A stretch of 8,476 nt of DNA from an uncultured Porphyromonas sp. Lineage in GTDB: Bacteria; Bacteroidota; Bacteroidia; Bacteroidales; Porphyromonadaceae. The notes under the pieces are model-generated. The model saw only the letters and a program-made list of their open reading frames with translations, did no database searches and had not been told where the DNA came from. Positions 5,989 to 8,476 of this stretch are shown in pieces. The stretch is taken from assembly GCA_947253195.1 (NCBI GenBank), contig CAMXXM010000049.1:1-8476 (forward strand), written 5' to 3'. How positions within the stretch are numbered: the first letter of the stretch is position 1; every line of letters begins with the position of its first letter. Made by a program: the position numbers and the translations under genes.

Positions 5989-6227
5989 ATGGCAAAGAAC
6001 ACGATGGGGACGAAGTTGCCCCGAAAGTTAGAGCAAAAGATGGCCTATCAACTATCACCTGCCTACGATCTAAATCCTGTACGCATCAGAGTCCCTTGAC
6101 AATCTCCTTTATTAGCGAGGTGACTGACGCCGTGAGGGGATGGCAAGCAGTGGCATCAGGACTGCACATCCCAAGCCGTGAGATACCGGCCTTTGCGGGG
6201 CGCTTCAGCATCACTTCCGCACCCTGA
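5989..6227 (+). pseudogene. HipA-like kinase (toxin) remnant: 3' end only, deleted and frameshifted
   Basis: Two pieces resemble the end of HipA-type Ser/Thr kinases. Frame one, from ATG 5989, reads MAKNTMG... then YQLSPAYDLNPV before a TGA at 6097-6099. W/Y-x-L-(S/A)-PAYDLNP is the HipA motif after the D-D-H-x-K-N active-site region, and AKN just before it may be the end of that motif. The next piece is in another frame: ISFISEVTDAVRGWQAVA (6102-6155) followed by SGLHIPSREI... to a TGA at 6225-6227. This matches the usual HipA C-terminus (I-x-EV-x2-AV-x2-W-x3-A). Intact HipA has roughly 40 residues between these motifs; here there are far fewer, so there has been an internal loss plus a frame change. 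The N-terminal domain and most of the kinase core are absent, and no HipB partner is visible. The match rests on motif memory, not on a search. Confidence 0.5.
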
Positions 6228-6230
6228 TGC

Positions 6231-6261
6231 TTTTGCCTCGGAGGAGCAAACGAGGCGAAAA
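6231..6261 (+). promoter_or_regulatory. Palindrome over the -33 region of the dapF promoter (operator candidate)
   Basis: TTTTGCCTCG (6231-6240) and CGAGGC-G-AAAA (6251-6261) form a 10-bp stem with a single bulged G and a 10-base loop. It ends 4 bases before the -7 element at 6266 and covers where the -33 element should sit. There is no T-run after the stem on either strand, so it is not a terminator. It could be a regulator site controlling the dapF-dapL-ruvC operon; the regulator is unknown. Confidence 0.4.
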
Positions 6262-6265
6262 TGGG

Positions 6266-6273
6266 TAACTTTG
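6266..6273 (+). promoter_or_regulatory. Bacteroidota -7 promoter element for dapF-dapL-ruvC
   Basis: TAACTTTG is an exact TAnnTTTG match, 31 bases before the dapF ATG at 6305, implying a leader of about 25 bases. A TTTG is present upstream (6232-6235), but the 30-base spacer is too long for a standard -33 element. Because the genes downstream are spaced 6 and 4 bases apart, this is probably the promoter of the whole operon. Confidence 0.6.
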
Positions 6274-6304
6274 GGGATCAGAGCAAGAAATTGAGAGCAA
6301 AGCA

Positions 6305-7105
6305 ATGACCGAGATCCTGCACTTCACCAAGATGGAGGCACTGGGCAACGACTACATCTACATTGATCGTGACCGCTACCCCTCCCTCGACTATCCGGCA
6401 CTCGCCCGGCGCTACTCCGACCGCCACACCGGCATCGGGGGCGACGGTGTGGTGACCTACTCCCGGCACGACGCTGAGAGCTTCGAGATGCATATATACA
6501 ATAAGGACGGCTCCGAGGCGGAGATGTGCGGCAATGCGATCCGCTGCGTCGCCAAGCTCCTCCACGAGGAGGGGCGGACTGAGGCGCACTCCCTTCACAT
6601 CCATACCGGGGCGGGACTCCTGACTGTGGATCTCCTTTTTGATAAAGAAAAGGAGGTCACCGGAGCGCGTGTCGAGATGGGCATCCCCGAGGTGACCGCA
6701 ACCCCCGAGACGATCGAGGAGGTCGAGGGCTACGTCGCGAGTATGGGCAACCCCCACTTCGTCATCCTCGCACAGGGAGATTTCCCTCTCGAGACCAAGG
6801 GGCCGATACTGGAGCAGAGCAACCGCTTCCACGAGGGGACAAATGTGGAGGTGATCCGCCCCATCGACCGGCACACCCTCGAGATGCGGGTCTGGGAGCG
6901 CGGCTCTGGACTGACCCGCGCCTGTGGTACCGGTGCCTGCGCCTCGGCCGCCGTGGCGATCCGTCTCGGGCTGGTGCTCTCTCCTGTATGCGTACGCATG
7001 CCGGGCGGCGACCTGACGATTGAGTGGAGTGGAGAGGCGAGCCGGCCGCTCTATATGACCGGACCAGCCACCCGGGTATTTGATGGCACACTTCAGCTAA
7101 GATAA
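6305..7105 (+). CDS. dapF: Diaminopimelate epimerase
   Basis: DapF converts LL-diaminopimelate to meso-diaminopimelate in the cytoplasm without a cofactor, for peptidoglycan cross-links and lysine. The 266 residues match the family length. Motifs in order: FTKMEALGNDYI (7-18), HTGIGGDGVV (41-50), MCGNAIRC (74-81) with catalytic Cys75, GNPHFVI (148-154), GTNVEVI (178-184), then WERGSGLTRACGTGACASA (197-215) with the second catalytic Cys207. Both cysteines of the proton-transfer pair are therefore present and the enzyme should be active. The start MTEILHF puts the first conserved block at the usual distance. The gene leads an operon with dapL, which makes its substrate, 6 bases downstream. An 8-bp inverted repeat lies within the gene at 6632-6655. 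Confidence 0.97.
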   Translation: MTEILHFTKMEALGNDYIYIDRDRYPSLDYPALARRYSDRHTGIGGDGVVTYSRHDAESFEMHIYNKDGSEAEMCGNAIRCVAKLLHEEGRTEAHSLHIHTGAGLLTVDLLFDKEKEVTGARVEMGIPEVTATPETIEEVEGYVASMGNPHFVILAQGDFPLETKGPILEQSNRFHEGTNVEVIRPIDRHTLEMRVWERGSGLTRACGTGACASAAVAIRLGLVLSPVCVRMPGGDLTIEWSGEASRPLYMTGPATRVFDGTLQLR

Positions 7106-7111
7106 ATCCCT

Positions 7112-8335
7112 ATGAATCATAAGATCAACACCAATTACCTCAAGCTCCCCGACAGCTACGTCTTCGTGGAGATCAATGACCGCATCGACCGCCACCTCCG
7201 GCACCATCCCGATGCCGACCTGATCCGTATGGGCATCGGCGATGTCTCACTCCCCCTGCCGGATGCCTGCCTACAGGCTATGGCTAAGGCAGTGGAAGAG
7301 CTGGGCCACAGCGAGACGATGCACGGCTATGGTCCTGAGGTGGGGGACAAGTTTCTCCGAGAGCGCATCGCCAAGGACTACCGCAGCAAGGGGCTTCCGG
7401 TCGACTGGTCGGAGGTCTTCATCAGCGACGGTGCGGGACCGGACGCCTCCAATATCGTCGACATCTTTGACGACAGCGTGATGGTCGCCGTGACCGACCC
7501 GGTTTACCCCGCCTACATCGAGACCAATGCGATGGCGGGCCGCTGCGGAGAGTACCGCGACGGACGGTGGACGAGACTGGAGTATCTGCCGTGCAATAAG
7601 GAGAATGGCTTTATCCCCCCACTACCCTCCCGGCACGTCGACCTGCTCTACCTCTGCTACCCCAATAACCCGACCGGAACGGTGCTCAAGCGAGCCGACC
7701 TGCAGCGCTTTGTCGACTACGCCCTCGCTGAGGATGCGGTGATCCTCTTTGACGGCGCCTATGAGGCCTACATCCGCGAGGAGGACGTGCCCCACAGCAT
7801 CTACGAGCTGGAGGGAGCGGATCGGTGTGCGATTGAGTTTCGCAGCTTCTCCAAGTCTGCCGGCTTCACCGGGGTCCGCTGCGGCTACACGGTGGTCCCG
7901 CACGCTCTGAAGGCACACCTCGAGGACGGCTCCGAGGTGGAGCTCAATCGGCTCTGGGCGCGGCGTCAGGGGACGAAGTTTAATGGTGCTTCCTACATCT
8001 CTCAGGTCGGTGCCGCCGCCTCCTACCTACCTGAGGCGCAGGCACAGATCCGCGACCACGTCGACTACTACCTCGAGAATTGCCGGATGATCCGCACCGC
8101 CTTTGCAGAGCGGGGCATGGAGGTCTTCGGCGGGATCTCGGCGCCCTACAGCTGGATCAAGACCCCGGAGAGCCACCCGAGGAGTTGGGACTTCTTCCAG
8201 TACCTCCTCGAGGAGAAGGGCGTGGTGGGTACACCTGGCGTCGGCTTCGGTCCCGAGGGTGAGGGTTACTTCCGCCTCTCCGGCTTCTCCACGCATGAGC
8301 TGACGGAGCGGGCGATGAAGCGGATCCTCGGCTGA
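7112..8335 (+). CDS. dapL: LL-diaminopimelate aminotransferase
   Basis: DapL is a PLP enzyme that turns tetrahydrodipicolinate directly into LL-diaminopimelate with glutamate as amino donor, bypassing the succinylase and acetylase routes. The 407 residues fit the family (about 410). Visible features: IRMGIGDVSLPLP (38-50), HGYGPEVGDKFLRE (71-84), TDPVYPAYIETN (128-139), YPNNPTG (183-189) with Asn185, FDGAYEAY (213-220) with Asp214 for the PLP ring, FRSFSKSAGFTGVRCGY (243-259) with the PLP Schiff-base Lys248, FNGASYISQ further on, and EGYFRLSGF near the C-terminus with the carboxylate-binding Arg. One oddity is that the loop usually written SDGAK-x-D reads SDGAGPD (105-111). The product is the substrate of DapF, encoded 6 bases upstream. 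Confidence 0.95.
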   Translation: MNHKINTNYLKLPDSYVFVEINDRIDRHLRHHPDADLIRMGIGDVSLPLPDACLQAMAKAVEELGHSETMHGYGPEVGDKFLRERIAKDYRSKGLPVDWSEVFISDGAGPDASNIVDIFDDSVMVAVTDPVYPAYIETNAMAGRCGEYRDGRWTRLEYLPCNKENGFIPPLPSRHVDLLYLCYPNNPTGTVLKRADLQRFVDYALAEDAVILFDGAYEAYIREEDVPHSIYELEGADRCAIEFRSFSKSAGFTGVRCGYTVVPHALKAHLEDGSEVELNRLWARRQGTKFNGASYISQVGAAASYLPEAQAQIRDHVDYYLENCRMIRTAFAERGMEVFGGISAPYSWIKTPESHPRSWDFFQYLLEEKGVVGTPGVGFGPEGEGYFRLSGFSTHELTERAMKRILG

Positions 8336-8339
8336 CCCG

Positions 8340-8476
8340 ATGGGCACGCCTGTCGCCGGGAGAGCACGAGAGCAGATCATCATCGGGATAGACCCGGGGA
8401 CGATCGTGATGGGCTACGCCATCATCGCTGCCCGGGGGCGCAAGATGCGCCTCCTCGCCATGGGTGTGCTAAAGCT
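8340..8476 (+). CDS. ruvC: Crossover junction endodeoxyribonuclease RuvC, N-terminal part, cut by the window edge
   Basis: RuvC cuts Holliday junctions made by RuvAB during recombination and repair. Only 45 residues are in the window. IIIGIDPGTIVMGYAII (13-29) is the RuvC start motif, with Asp18 the first catalytic metal-binding acidic residue; RKMRLLAMGVLKL follows, as in Bacteroidota RuvC. The ATG lies 4 bases after the dapL stop, so the gene is very probably in the same transcript. The roughly 12-residue extension before the first strand is a little longer than in E. coli RuvC. The remaining catalytic acids lie outside the window. Confidence 0.92.
   Translation, partial: MGTPVAGRAREQIIIGIDPGTIVMGYAIIAARGRKMRLLAMGVLK

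Noticed and set aside
5728..6099. 123-codon open frame on the plus strand
   Set aside because: Its first two thirds cross the stem-loops and the inverted repeat and look non-coding; only the last 36 codons resemble anything (HipA), and these are treated as part of the remnant.
6153..6230. GCATCAGG/CCTGATGC inverted arms followed by TTTT as a terminator
   Set aside because: The arms are 62 bases apart and the T-run is only four bases and belongs to the next palindrome, so it is not a credible intrinsic terminator.
6632..6655. 8-bp inverted repeat CTCCTTTT/AAAAGGAG inside dapF
   Set aside because: It encodes the ordinary stretch LLFDKEKEV in a conserved protein and has no terminator-like T-run; probably coincidental.

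Overview
The window is chromosomal DNA of a GC-rich member of the Bacteroidota, most likely order Bacteroidales and perhaps Porphyromonas-like; the species cannot be told from sequence alone. Two things support this. The octamer TAnnTTTG, the Bacteroidota housekeeping -7 promoter element, occurs as an exact match in front of four genes or operons and once more in the long intergenic region. The gene families (DapL-type lysine pathway, long U32 protein, DUF4112 protein, GalM) also fit. No Shine-Dalgarno sequence stands out before the starts, which is normal for this phylum.

Layout. Positions 1-5333 are read leftward (minus strand). From right to left they hold a long peptidase-U32-family protein (5333-3423), a 718-residue coiled-coil protein of unknown function (3282-1126), a small DUF4112 membrane protein (1121-537) and the N-terminal part of aldose 1-epimerase GalM (425 to the left edge). 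The coiled-coil and DUF4112 genes are 4 bases apart and almost certainly form one operon. The U32 gene, this operon and galM each have their own promoter candidate. Positions 6305-8476 are read rightward: dapF, dapL and the start of ruvC, spaced 6 and 4 bases apart, behind a promoter with a palindrome over its -33 region. DapL makes LL-diaminopimelate from tetrahydrodipicolinate and DapF epimerises it to meso-diaminopimelate, so the pair supplies peptidoglycan and lysine synthesis. RuvC (Holliday junction resolvase) appears only to be co-transcribed.

The divergent gap 5334-6304 (about 970 bases) is the least ordinary part. It contains four copies of a 16-bp palindromic repeat, a run of perfect stem-loops, a 13-bp perfect inverted repeat enclosing a promoter-like octamer, and what reads as a deleted and frameshifted 3' end of a HipA-type kinase (toxin) gene. 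This looks like a site of past gene decay or mobile or repetitive DNA. I see no intact defence system, transposase, tRNA, rRNA or CRISPR array. The rest of the window is mainly housekeeping.
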